The position numbers and the translations under genes were made by a program. The notes beneath the pieces were generated by a model, which saw only the letters and a list, made by a program, of their open reading frames with translations, searched no databases and was not told the origin of the DNA. This document shows positions 54,213 through 62,158 of a stretch of DNA of 64,000 nt, in pieces (within the stretch, counting starts at the first letter, position 1; every line of letters starts with the position of its first letter). The stretch covers positions 558,001-622,000 of the forward strand of contig NZ_LIXI01000004.1 in NCBI RefSeq assembly GCF_001905595.1, written 5' to 3'. This DNA comes from Streptomyces sp. CB00316 (lineage in GTDB: Bacteria > Actinomycetota > Actinomycetes > Streptomycetales > Streptomycetaceae).

Positions 54213-55853
54213 TCAGGTCGGGTTGACGCCGTGGCTCCGCAGCCACACCAGCGGGTCGATCGACGCGCCGCCGCCGGGCCGGACCTCGAAGTGCAGGTGC
54301 GGGCCGGTGGAGTTGCCGGAGCTGCCCGCGTACGCGATGACGTCACCGGCCTTGACCGGGCCGGAGCGGATCTTGGTGCTGCTGAGGTGGCAGTACCAGG
54401 TCTCCGTACCGTCGGCCATGGTCACGATCGCCATGTTGCCGTAGGCGCTGTTGTACTGGGTGCGCACGGTGCCGTCGGTCGCGGCCATCACCGGGGAGCC
54501 GTACCCGACGGGGAAGTCGATACCCGTGTGCACGGACATCCAGTTGACGCCCGCCTGGCCGTAGTAGGCGCTCAGCCCGTGCTGCTTGACCGGCAGGACG
54601 AACTTGGGGCGCAGCGCCTCACGGCGTGCGGCCTCCTCCTCGCGCTTCTTCTTCTCCTCCACCTGCCGCTGCTTCAGGTCGATGCGCTCCTGGGTGCGGC
54701 TCGCGCGCTGGCGGAAGTCGTCGCTGCCCTCGGAGAGCTGCTCCAGCTGGCTGTCGAGCTTGTTGTTCGCGGCGACCGGCTTGACCGTGCTCGGATCGGC
54801 GACGGCCAGCGAGGTGGTCTTCTCCTGCTTGTCCTCGTCGCTGATCCCGCTGACGGAGGCGGCCGCGATGCCCGCGACGCTCATCACGCAGGCGGAGGGG
54901 ACGGCGACGGTCAGGAGAGCGGACCGCTTGGCGGGGCTGCGGCGGCGCGCCCGGCTGCGGGGGGCGGGGGTGCGGACCACGGTGCGGTCCACGGAGAGCG
55001 GGGCGGGCCCGGGGGAGTCGCCGTCGTCCGGCGTGGGGGCGGCGTCCGGGTCGAGCCCGGTTTCGTGACCGGCTTTGTGAGCGGTGTCGACTTCGGTTTC
55101 GAAGCCGGAGTCGATGACCGCGAACTCGGCGGTGCCGGCTTCCTCGGGGTCCTGCTGTTCGTACAGCTGATGCGATGTCTGTTCGGGGTCGTACGCGGCG
55201 TCCTCGGGCGTGGCGCCGGAGTTCCAGGCGGTCGCGTCATAGGCGCCGGTGTCGTACGCCCCCGTGTCGTACGCGGCGGTGTCGTACACCCCGGTGGTAT
55301 GGGCAGTGGTGTCGTACGTGCCCGTGTCGTACGTCCCCGCGTCGTGGGTGCCGGCCTCGTAGGCGTCCGTCCCGTACGAGCCGTCGGTCACGTACGCGGT
55401 GCCTGTGCCGTACGTGCCGGTGGCGTACGCGCCGGTGTCGTAGCCGTCCGTCTCGTAGGCGCCCGTCCCGTAGGAGGTTGTGCCGTACGCGGCCGTGGTG
55501 AACCCGGTGGTGGGGAACGCGCCCGTGTCGGTGGCCTGCCACTGGCCGGCCGGGTCCTGGTCGGAGGGCTGCTGCCAGGTGGGGGTCGCGCCGGTGTCCC
55601 ACTGCTGGTGGGCGGTGGCCTGCGTCTGGGCGGCGTACGCGTCGTAACTGACGGTCTGCTGCGCGCCCGTGTCCCAGGCGGAGGAGTCGTACTGGCCGCT
55701 CTGGTCGCCGTAGGGACCGTCGTAACCGGGGGCCACGTGGTCCGTGGTGTCGGAACCGCCGGGAAGGGAACCGAAGAGCGGGTCGGTGTCGAAGCTGCCG
55801 GTCGATCGGGTGTCGTACCCGACGGGCCCGGCGTGGGGGTGCTGGTCGTTCAC
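54213..55853 (-). CDS. Membrane-anchored M23 (LytM) peptidase with YDTGAY-type repeats
   Basis: 546 residues, GTG at 55853 with GAGAGAAG upstream. The first 230 residues are Tyr/Asp/Thr/Gly-rich with about fifteen imperfect copies of YDTGAY, cytoplasmic by topology. A basic stretch (RSRARRRSPAKRS) and one membrane helix (about residues 310-330) follow, then a coiled coil (SQLEQLSEGSDDFRQRASRT) and the C-terminal M23 domain with zinc ligands in HTGIDFPVGYG and GPHLHFEVRPGG. The domain either cuts peptidoglycan cross-bridges or, like EnvC, activates other hydrolases; its HxH and HTGID motifs are intact, so it should be active. Confidence 0.92.
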   Translation of the reverse strand: MNDQHPHAGPVGYDTRSTGSFDTDPLFGSLPGGSDTTDHVAPGYDGPYGDQSGQYDSSAWDTGAQQTVSYDAYAAQTQATAHQQWDTGATPTWQQPSDQDPAGQWQATDTGAFPTTGFTTAAYGTTSYGTGAYETDGYDTGAYATGTYGTGTAYVTDGSYGTDAYEAGTHDAGTYDTGTYDTTAHTTGVYDTAAYDTGAYDTGAYDATAWNSGATPEDAAYDPEQTSHQLYEQQDPEEAGTAEFAVIDSGFETEVDTAHKAGHETGLDPDAAPTPDDGDSPGPAPLSVDRTVVRTPAPRSRARRRSPAKRSALLTVAVPSACVMSVAGIAAASVSGISDEDKQEKTTSLAVADPSTVKPVAANNKLDSQLEQLSEGSDDFRQRASRTQERIDLKQRQVEEKKKREEEAARREALRPKFVLPVKQHGLSAYYGQAGVNWMSVHTGIDFPVGYGSPVMAATDGTVRTQYNSAYGNMAIVTMADGTETWYCHLSSTKIRSGPVKAGDVIAYAGSSGNSTGPHLHFEVRPGGGASIDPLVWLRSHGVNPT

Positions 55854-56057
55854 CAACTTCTCTCTCGCCTCGGCAGCAGGACTGTTCTGGATCCCGGTGA
55901 GGGGGTCCCAGGGGGAAGCAGTGGCCGCGACTGTACCCGGCAGTATGTGAGGACGACAATCTTCGGCAGGTTTTGCGTCCTCAGGAAACGGGCAATCGGA
56001 CGTCTTTCGGTGGACGGCAGGCAGAGGCTTGGCTCTACGTTCGATATTTGTTCTATT

Positions 56058-56921
56058 TTAAGCGACAGAAGGCGTTCCGGTTGAGGGCGCTGTGCCCTCC
56101 CGGGCCCCCTGTGACTCCAGAGCCTCACCGACCGCGGCGGCGACCGCCGGGTGCACCGGCAGCGCGAGATGCCCGATTCCGGTGACGCGTACGTTCACGG
56201 CGTCGAGGTCGGGGTGGTGGACGCGGGCCGTCCCGACCGGGACCATCACCTGGTCCAGCTCGCTCCAGAAGCTGACGAACCGGGTCCGGCAGCCGGGGGC
56301 GGGGAGGTGCAGCTCCTCGATCAGCGCGGAGCCGCCGCGTATCTGCCGCACGATGGGGTGAACACCGGCTCCGGGGGCGACGGCGGTGCCGCCGTGCGGG
56401 GTGCCGAGCGTGACGAGGGTGCGCACCCGGTGGTCGCCGCCCAGCCGTTGTACGTAGTAGCGGGCGATCAGGCCGCCGAGGCTGTGGCCGACGATGTCGA
56501 CCTCGCGCTGCCCGGTGCGGGCGCAGATCTCCTCCACGTGCCGGCCGAGCAGCTCGGCGGCGGTGCGCAGGTCGCGGGTGAGCGGCGAGTAGTTGAGGGA
56601 CGCCAGGTGGCGGCGGCCGTGCCGGGCGAGCGCGCGGCGCAGCAGGACGAAGACGGAGCGGTTGTCGATGAACCCGTGCAGCAGGACGACGGGCCGTTCG
56701 GCGGCGGGGGAGCCGGGCAGGGTGGGAGGGCCCGGCGGTGAGCCCGGGGCGCGGCGCTCCTGGGGGAGGCGCTCCTGGGTGAGGCCGAAGGGATAGGCGG
56801 CCAGGTGGCCGGTGAGGACCACGAGCTCCAGCACGGTGGCGCCGAGCAGTGCGGTGGAGAGCCGGGGGCCCGGCAGCCGGGGGAGGCGGGGCGGTAGGGA
56901 GAGGAAAGGGAGGACCTTCAC
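56058..56921 (-). CDS. Alpha/beta-hydrolase, triacylglycerol-lipase-like
   Basis: 287 residues from the GTG at 56921, which has AGGAGG eight bases upstream; the frame is open further to 57152 without signals. An N-terminal membrane helix ([20 protein letters not shown]) may be a signal or anchor. The hydrolase core shows [14 protein letters not shown] (oxyanion HG), the nucleophile elbow [13 protein letters not shown], the Asp near [11 protein letters not shown] and His in [10 protein letters not shown], as in LipA-like bacterial lipases. Likely an exported esterase or lipase; substrate unknown. Confidence 0.9.
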   Translation of the reverse strand: MKVLPFLSLPPRLPRLPGPRLSTALLGATVLELVVLTGHLAAYPFGLTQERLPQERRAPGSPPGPPTLPGSPAAERPVVLLHGFIDNRSVFVLLRRALARHGRRHLASLNYSPLTRDLRTAAELLGRHVEEICARTGQREVDIVGHSLGGLIARYYVQRLGGDHRVRTLVTLGTPHGGTAVAPGAGVHPIVRQIRGGSALIEELHLPAPGCRTRFVSFWSELDQVMVPVGTARVHHPDLDAVNVRVTGIGHLALPVHPAVAAAVGEALESQGAREGTAPSTGTPSVA

Positions 56922-57194
56922 ACGCCGACCTCCTGCGCTGGCGCACCTGGAGGCGGCGACGGGCCGTACCACCGTGCCGTGCGGCTGGCGGCACGGTGGT
57001 ACGGCGACCTCGTAGCGGCTCTCCCCGCGGCGGCCGGATTGCCGCGTTCTACGGGGGACGGCGCCTGGCGAACATGTCCCACGTGTGATTTCCCCCTCCC
57101 CGCCTGCCGCGAAACGGCGGCTTGCGGGATGCTGTGGATAACGTTCGTTCACATCCCCGTCCCTTCAGGCGCGGGAGACCATGTGGAGGCAGTG

Positions 57195-57608
57195 ATGGGT
57201 GTGACCGGTCCGATCCGTGTGGTGGTGGCCAAGCCGGGACTCGACGGCCATGACCGCGGGGCCAAGGTGATCGCGCGGGCGCTGCGGGACGCCGGTATGG
57301 AAGTCATCTATACGGGGCTCCACCAGACACCCGAGCAGATCGTCGACACGGCGATCCAGGAGGACGCCGACGCCATCGGCCTGTCGATCCTCTCCGGGGC
57401 GCACAACACGCTGTTCGCGAAGGTGATCGAGCTGCTGAAGGAGCGGGAGGCGGAGGACATCAAGGTGTTCGGCGGCGGGATCATCCCGGAGGACGACATC
57501 GCCCCGCTGAAGGAGCTGGGCGTGGCGGAGCTCTTCACCCCGGGTGCGACGACGACCGAGATCGTCACCTGGGTGAACGCGAACGTCCGCCAGCCCGCGC
57601 AGGCCTGA
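57195..57608 (+). CDS. icmB: Cobalamin-binding small subunit of isobutyryl-CoA mutase
   Basis: 137 residues, ATG at 57195 with GGAGG upstream. It is a lone B12-binding domain: [20 protein letters not shown] contains DxHxxG with the cobalt-ligand His, then [11 protein letters not shown] and [11 protein letters not shown] for the nucleotide tail. Such stand-alone subunits pair with a separately encoded catalytic subunit (icmA, not in this window) to interconvert isobutyryl-CoA and n-butyryl-CoA, supplying precursors for fatty acids and polyketides. Length and an orphan position fit IcmB of Streptomyces; a small subunit of another acyl-CoA mutase is the alternative. Confidence 0.88.
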   Translation: MGVTGPIRVVVAKPGLDGHDRGAKVIARALRDAGMEVIYTGLHQTPEQIVDTAIQEDADAIGLSILSGAHNTLFAKVIELLKEREAEDIKVFGGGIIPEDDIAPLKELGVAELFTPGATTTEIVTWVNANVRQPAQA

Positions 57609-57648
57609 CCTCGGGGCCCGGGGGTACGGCCGAGGCCGGGGTGGAGGG

Positions 57649-59283
57649 TCAGGTCAGCTCGGTCTCCATCGCGGCGCGCAGGCGCAGTGTGGAGACCAGG
57701 CGCTGGAACGCCTCCGACCAGTATCCCCCGGCCCCCGGCGATGCTCCCTCCTGCTCGTCCGGGGTGGCCGTGAGGGCTTCCAGGCGGTCGGCCCCGGCCG
57801 GGTCCAGGCAGCGCTCGGCCAGGCCCATCACACCGCTGAAGCTCCACGGGTAGCTCCCGCCGTCCCGCGCGATGTCGAGCGCGTCGACCACGGCGCGCCC
57901 GAGCGGGCCCGTCCACGGCACCGTGCAGACCCCGAGCAGCTGGAACGCCTCCGACAGCCCGTGCGCGGCGATGAACGCGGCCACCCAGTCTGCGCGTTCG
58001 GCCTCGGGCAGCACCGCCAGGAGCTTGGACCGCTCGGCGATCGACGTGGGCCCGGGCGTGCCGGCCGGGGGCGCGGACGCCGCACCCAGCAGGGCCCGCG
58101 CCCACTCCGGGTGGCGCTGGCGCACCGCGGCCCGGCACCAGGCGGCGTGCAGCTCGCCCGCCCAGTCGTCGGCCACCGGCAGTGCCACGATCTCCGCCGC
58201 CGGGCGCCCGCCGAACCGCTCCTGCCAGACCCCGAGCGGCGTGGCCTCCACCAACTGACCGAGCCACCAGGACCGCTCGCCCCGGCCCGTCGGCGGATCG
58301 GCCACCACCCCGTCGCGCCGCATCCCGGCGTCGCACTCGTGCGGCGCCTCCACGGCGATGGACGCGCCCGCCCCCGTACGGTCGGGATTGACGCACGACG
58401 TCGCGCGGGCCGCCATCCGCCCGGCGAACGCCGAGGCGGGCAGGGCGGAGAGCAGCTCGGCCGCTGTGGCGCGCACGTTGCGGCTGCGGTCGGCGAGCGC
58501 CTGCTCCAGGAACTCCTCGTCCCCCTTCCCGAGCCCGTTCCGCAGGGAGTCCAGGAACATCAGCCGGTCCTCTGCCCGCTCGGTGGACCAGGTCGTGGTG
58601 AGCAGGGCGAGCGCGGCGGCGGGATCCCGGGTCCGTACGGCGTCGAGCAGCGCGACCCGCTCCGCGAACAGCCCCTCCTCCCACAGCCGGCCCACCGCCT
58701 CCGGATCGCCGGTGTCGGGGACGAGCGAGCCGCCCGCGGCACCGCGCAGGGCGAACTTCCACTCGGGGTTCAGGGCGGCCAGCCACAGGCCCAGCGGTCC
58801 GGCGAAGGCGAGCGCCTGCGGGCGCAGGTCGGTGCGGGCCCGCGCGGCGTCCAGCAGCGGTGGCACCAGGGCGGCCGGGGCCCGGAACCCCCGCCGGTTG
58901 GCGGTGGCCAGCCACTGCGGGATCAGCTCGGTGAGGTCGGGCGCGGCCCCGCGCCGTCCGGAGGCGGTCGGTGCGGCCCGGTCGGCGAGCAGCTGGGCGA
59001 GCCGGTGCCGGGCCGCCTCGGGGAGCCGCGGGCGCGGGTCGTGCGGCGCGGGTGCGGGCCTGGCCCCCGGCACGGCGGGCAGCAGCCCGGCCCGCCGGCG
59101 CACGGTGTGCAGGGCGGCGGCGTCCAGCAGGGCGGCCGGGCCGTCGGCCGGTACCGGGGCCCCGGGGGCCGCCGGCGGGCGGCGGTCGGTGCCCAGCAGC
59201 GCCGAGGTGACCAGCTCCTCCCAGGGGAGGGAGGCGAGGGGGTGGGCTGAGGTCGCGGTCGGGCCGGTGGTGGTGGGAGGCAT
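57649..59283 (-). CDS. DUF5691 family protein (helical repeat), SWIM/MoxR system
   Basis: 544 residues, ATG at 59283 with AAGGGGAC upstream. Almost all helical, Ala/Leu/Arg-rich, with HEAT-like stretches (EDRLMFLDSLRNGLGKGDEE, FLEQALADRSRNVRATAAEL) and conserved Trp-rich segments (LPWEELVTSALLGTDR, GERSWWLGQLVEATPLGVW, YWSEAFQRLV). This matches DUF5691, a family of unknown function encoded with SWIM, MoxR, DUF5682 and vWA genes. It is second in the leftward operon, 107 bp after the SWIM gene. A scaffold role is inferred from the repeat-like structure. Confidence 0.85.
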   Translation of the reverse strand: MPPTTTGPTATSAHPLASLPWEELVTSALLGTDRRPPAAPGAPVPADGPAALLDAAALHTVRRRAGLLPAVPGARPAPAPHDPRPRLPEAARHRLAQLLADRAAPTASGRRGAAPDLTELIPQWLATANRRGFRAPAALVPPLLDAARARTDLRPQALAFAGPLGLWLAALNPEWKFALRGAAGGSLVPDTGDPEAVGRLWEEGLFAERVALLDAVRTRDPAAALALLTTTWSTERAEDRLMFLDSLRNGLGKGDEEFLEQALADRSRNVRATAAELLSALPASAFAGRMAARATSCVNPDRTGAGASIAVEAPHECDAGMRRDGVVADPPTGRGERSWWLGQLVEATPLGVWQERFGGRPAAEIVALPVADDWAGELHAAWCRAAVRQRHPEWARALLGAASAPPAGTPGPTSIAERSKLLAVLPEAERADWVAAFIAAHGLSEAFQLLGVCTVPWTGPLGRAVVDALDIARDGGSYPWSFSGVMGLAERCLDPAGADRLEALTATPDEQEGASPGAGGYWSEAFQRLVSTLRLRAAMETELT

Positions 59284-59390
59284 CGGGTCCCCTTCGGTGG
59301 CGTTCAGGGCGGTCGGCGGCGGAGACGGGTGATCGGTGAGTGGGGGTGGCGGCGGACTCCGCAGGCCCCGCCCGCGGTGGCCGGCACAGG

Positions 59391-60869
59391 TCAGATGAGC
59401 CGTACGGTCCCGTCAACGACCTCCGCGCACCCGGACACCGGCCCGGAACCGGGCCCGGACACCGGCCCGGAACCGCCCCCGTGTCCGGCCCTCGTGTCCC
59501 AAACCGCGAACGGGTCGAAGCCGCGATGGCCCAGCTCGCCGAAGACCGTGACCGGGCCGCCGCCGGAGACCGCGACGAGCTTCCACAGCCCCGGACGGGA
59601 CAGCGCCGCCGAGGAGAGGGGCAGAGCGGATGCGCTCTCCGCGTCGGCCACCTGCCAGCCGTCCTCGGACGGCACGGGTATGACGTCCCGCAGGGTGACC
59701 GGCCAGGCGTCGAGCCAGGGATCGTCCCGCAGCGCCTCTCCGTACGCCGCGAGGGCGGCCGCGGTGGAGCCGCCCGGCGGCGGCGTGTCCGGCACCGGGG
59801 CGCCCGGCGCCGCGACGGGCGGGGCGAACTGCCGTCCCAGATCGGCCCGGAGCCCGCCGCCCGGGTACGGCGTGAGCTCGGCGTCGATCGTGACGCCCAC
59901 CGGCAGCGCGAGCTCCGGAGCGCGGCCCATCGCACCGAAGGAGAGCAGCAGGGCCGTGCGGCCCGACTCCCTCCCGTACAGCCAGATCCGCCGGGTGGTG
60001 AGCCGGCCGTCCGGCGTGTCGTACTGCGCGAGGACCAGCCAGTGGTCACGGACCGGCGGGCCTTCGGCGGACATGGGCAGCCCCACCCGCGTACGCACCG
60101 TGGCGGCCAGCGGGGCCGGCAGCCGCTCCCGGCCCAGCCAGGCCGTGTCCAGCAGATGGAGCAGGCCGCACTCCTCCAGCAGCCGCACCGGCCAGCCCGG
60201 GCCGGATCCGGGTATAGCTCCCAACTCCCTCACCCGGCCCGCCAGTCCGGGCGCCTGCGCGTCGACCATGCGGGCGGCGGTCTCGTCCCACAGGGCATAC
60301 CCCGTGCGATCGGCGGTGGCGAGCCCTCCCCGCAGCAGATCGCTCAGGCGCTGCTCCAGCTCCAGCGCCCCTCCGGTGACCCGCTCCGCCCGGCGCTCCG
60401 CCCGCTTCCTGGCGGCCGTGCTGTCGGCGGGGCCGGACGCCGGCTCCCCGCCCGCGGCGGCCTCCCGCTCGGCCTGCTTGGCCTCCGCCCGCCCCCGGCG
60501 GGCCGTGAGCCACTGCGCGGCCCAGTCGGCCGGCTCACCCTGCTGGACCGCGCCGTCGCCGGACGCCCGGAGCAGCAGCAGCCCCAGCGCGTGCTTGCAG
60601 GGGAACTTGCGGCTCGGACAACTGCACTTGTACGCGGGGCCCGTGGTGTCGACCACCGTCTGATACGGCTTACTCCCGCTCCCCTTGCACAGCCCCCACA
60701 CCGCCCCCGATCCGTCGAAGCCGGTGCCCGTCCAGTGTCCGGCCGTGGCCAGCTTGTTCCCCGCCTTGCGTGATGCGTCGTCAGGCGCCAGGGACAGCAC
60801 CTGCTCCACCGTCCAGCGCGCCACCGATTCCGTGGCGGGCAAGGGTTCTCCCCCGTGAGATAGCAGCAT
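59391..60869 (-). CDS. SWIM zinc-finger protein
   Basis: 492 residues from the ATG at 60869. The frame is open to 60980, but the damage-type promoter ends seven bases before this ATG, so the mRNA should be leaderless, and no ribosome binding site is present. The SWIM motif C-x-C-x(n)-C-x-H is at about residues 81-92 (YKCSCPSRKFPCKHALGLL). Arg/Ala-rich helices and a large, mixed C-terminal part follow. SWIM domains bind DNA or protein partners. First gene of a leftward operon with DUF5691, divergent from MoxR-DUF5682. Confidence 0.88.
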   Translation of the reverse strand: MLLSHGGEPLPATESVARWTVEQVLSLAPDDASRKAGNKLATAGHWTGTGFDGSGAVWGLCKGSGSKPYQTVVDTTGPAYKCSCPSRKFPCKHALGLLLLRASGDGAVQQGEPADWAAQWLTARRGRAEAKQAEREAAAGGEPASGPADSTAARKRAERRAERVTGGALELEQRLSDLLRGGLATADRTGYALWDETAARMVDAQAPGLAGRVRELGAIPGSGPGWPVRLLEECGLLHLLDTAWLGRERLPAPLAATVRTRVGLPMSAEGPPVRDHWLVLAQYDTPDGRLTTRRIWLYGRESGRTALLLSFGAMGRAPELALPVGVTIDAELTPYPGGGLRADLGRQFAPPVAAPGAPVPDTPPPGGSTAAALAAYGEALRDDPWLDAWPVTLRDVIPVPSEDGWQVADAESASALPLSSAALSRPGLWKLVAVSGGGPVTVFGELGHRGFDPFAVWDTRAGHGGGSGPVSGPGSGPVSGCAEVVDGTVRLI

Positions 60870-60876
60870 GGGAACG

Positions 60877-60899
60877 ACGGTAGGCGGCACCACTGACAA
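60877..60899 (-). promoter_or_regulatory. PafBC (RecA-NDp) type promoter of the SWIM-DUF5691 operon
   Basis: On the minus strand TTGTCAGTG (60899-60891), 8 bp, TACCGT (60882-60877): a perfect match to TTGTCRGTG-N8-TAnnnT. Seven bases separate the -10 from the SWIM ATG, giving a leaderless mRNA. Confidence 0.78.
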
Positions 60900-60948
60900 T
60901 CCCGCTGACCTGCGATCAGAGCCCTGGCGGGAGCGGCCGCGAGGCCCG

Positions 60949-60971
60949 TTGTCAGTGGCATGGTGCACGGT
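60949..60971 (+). promoter_or_regulatory. PafBC (RecA-NDp) type promoter of the MoxR-DUF5682 operon
   Basis: TTGTCAGTG (60949-60957), 8 bp, CACGGT (60966-60971): the upstream block is perfect and the -10 differs from TAnnnT only in its first base. It faces away from the promoter at 60877-60899, so the first blocks form a 10-bp perfect inverted repeat (60890-60899 and 60949-60958). Confidence 0.68.
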
Positions 60972-61021
60972 GGGAACCACGTCAGGTCGACCGAATCTGT
61001 CGACGATCTGGAGGGGGATCC

Positions 61022-62158
61022 ATGACCGTGCCCGAAACCACCGCCACGACCATCGCCGCCGTCGGCGAGACGTCCGGCGCCGAGGCCCTGCGCCCGCACG
61101 CCGAGGACGCGTTCGCCGATGAGCTGAAGGCGCTCGCCGCCGCCGACGACCGCCCCAGGCCCGCCCGTTGGCGCCTCTCGCCCTGGGCCGTCGCCACCTA
61201 TCTGCAGGGCGGGGCGCTGCCCGACGGCACGGTGATCACACCGAAATACGTCGGCCCGCGCCGACTGGTCGAAGTGGCCGTGACCACTCTGGCCACCGAC
61301 CGCGCGCTGCTCCTGCTCGGCGTCCCCGGGACCGCCAAGACCTGGGTGTCCGAGCATCTCGCCGCCGCCGTCAGCGGCGACTCGACCCTGCTGGTGCAGG
61401 GCACCGCCGGCACCCCGGAGGAAGCCGTCCGCTACGGGTGGAACTACGCCCAGCTGCTGGCCCACGGCCCCAGCCGCGACGCGCTGGTGCCCAGCCCGCT
61501 CATGCGGGCCATGTCGGACGGCATGACCGCCCGGGTCGAGGAGCTGACCCGCATCCCCGCCGATGTGCAGGACTCGCTCATCACGATCCTCTCCGAGAAG
61601 ACCCTCCCCATCCCCGAGCTGGGACAGGAGGTCCAGGCCGTCCGCGGCTTCAACGTCATCGCCACGGCCAACGACCGTGACCGGGGCGTCAACGAGCTCT
61701 CCAGCGCGCTGCGCCGCCGGTTCAACACCGTCGTCCTGCCGTTGCCCGCGACGCCCGACGCCGAGGTCGACATCGTCTCCCGGCGCGTGGAGCAGATCGG
61801 CCGCTCGCTGGACCTGCCCGCCGCACCGGAGGGGCTCGCCGAGATCCGGCGCGTGGTGACGGTCTTCCGGGAGCTGCGCGACGGTGTCACCACCGACGGG
61901 CGCACCAAGCTCAAGTCGCCCTCGGGCACGCTCTCCACGGCCGAGGCGATCTCCGTCGTCACCAACGGCCTCGCCCTCGCCGCCCACTTCGGCGACGGCA
62001 TCCTGCGCCCGGGCGATGTCGCCGCGGGCATCCTCGGCGCCGTCGTCCGGGACCCGGCCGCTGACCGCGTGGTCTGGCAGGAGTATCTGGAGACCGTGGT
62101 GCGCGAGCGGGACGGGTGGAAGGACTTCTACCGCGCCTGCCGCGAGGTCTCCGTATGA
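61022..62158 (+). CDS. MoxR-family AAA+ ATPase
   Basis: 378 residues, ATG at 61022 after GGAGGGGGAT. Walker A at about residues 97-106 (LGVPGTAKTW), Walker B and MoxR features in DVQDSLITILSEKTLP, sensor 1 in NVIATANDRDRGVNELS, Arg finger in SALRRRFN. MoxR ATPases work as chaperone-like remodelling machines with vWA-domain partners (RavA-ViaA, NorQ-NorD). Its stop overlaps the start of the DUF5682 gene (ATGA), so the two are translationally coupled. The vWA partner is expected downstream, outside the window. Confidence 0.94.
   Translation: MTVPETTATTIAAVGETSGAEALRPHAEDAFADELKALAAADDRPRPARWRLSPWAVATYLQGGALPDGTVITPKYVGPRRLVEVAVTTLATDRALLLLGVPGTAKTWVSEHLAAAVSGDSTLLVQGTAGTPEEAVRYGWNYAQLLAHGPSRDALVPSPLMRAMSDGMTARVEELTRIPADVQDSLITILSEKTLPIPELGQEVQAVRGFNVIATANDRDRGVNELSSALRRRFNTVVLPLPATPDAEVDIVSRRVEQIGRSLDLPAAPEGLAEIRRVVTVFRELRDGVTTDGRTKLKSPSGTLSTAEAISVVTNGLALAAHFGDGILRPGDVAAGILGAVVRDPAADRVVWQEYLETVVRERDGWKDFYRACREVSV

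Noticed and set aside
55948..55983. TGAGGACG/CGTCCTCA inverted repeat upstream of the M23 peptidase gene
   Set aside because: The 20-base loop and short stem are weak for a terminator, and none of the ydaO riboswitch blocks seen at 51.3 kb occur here.
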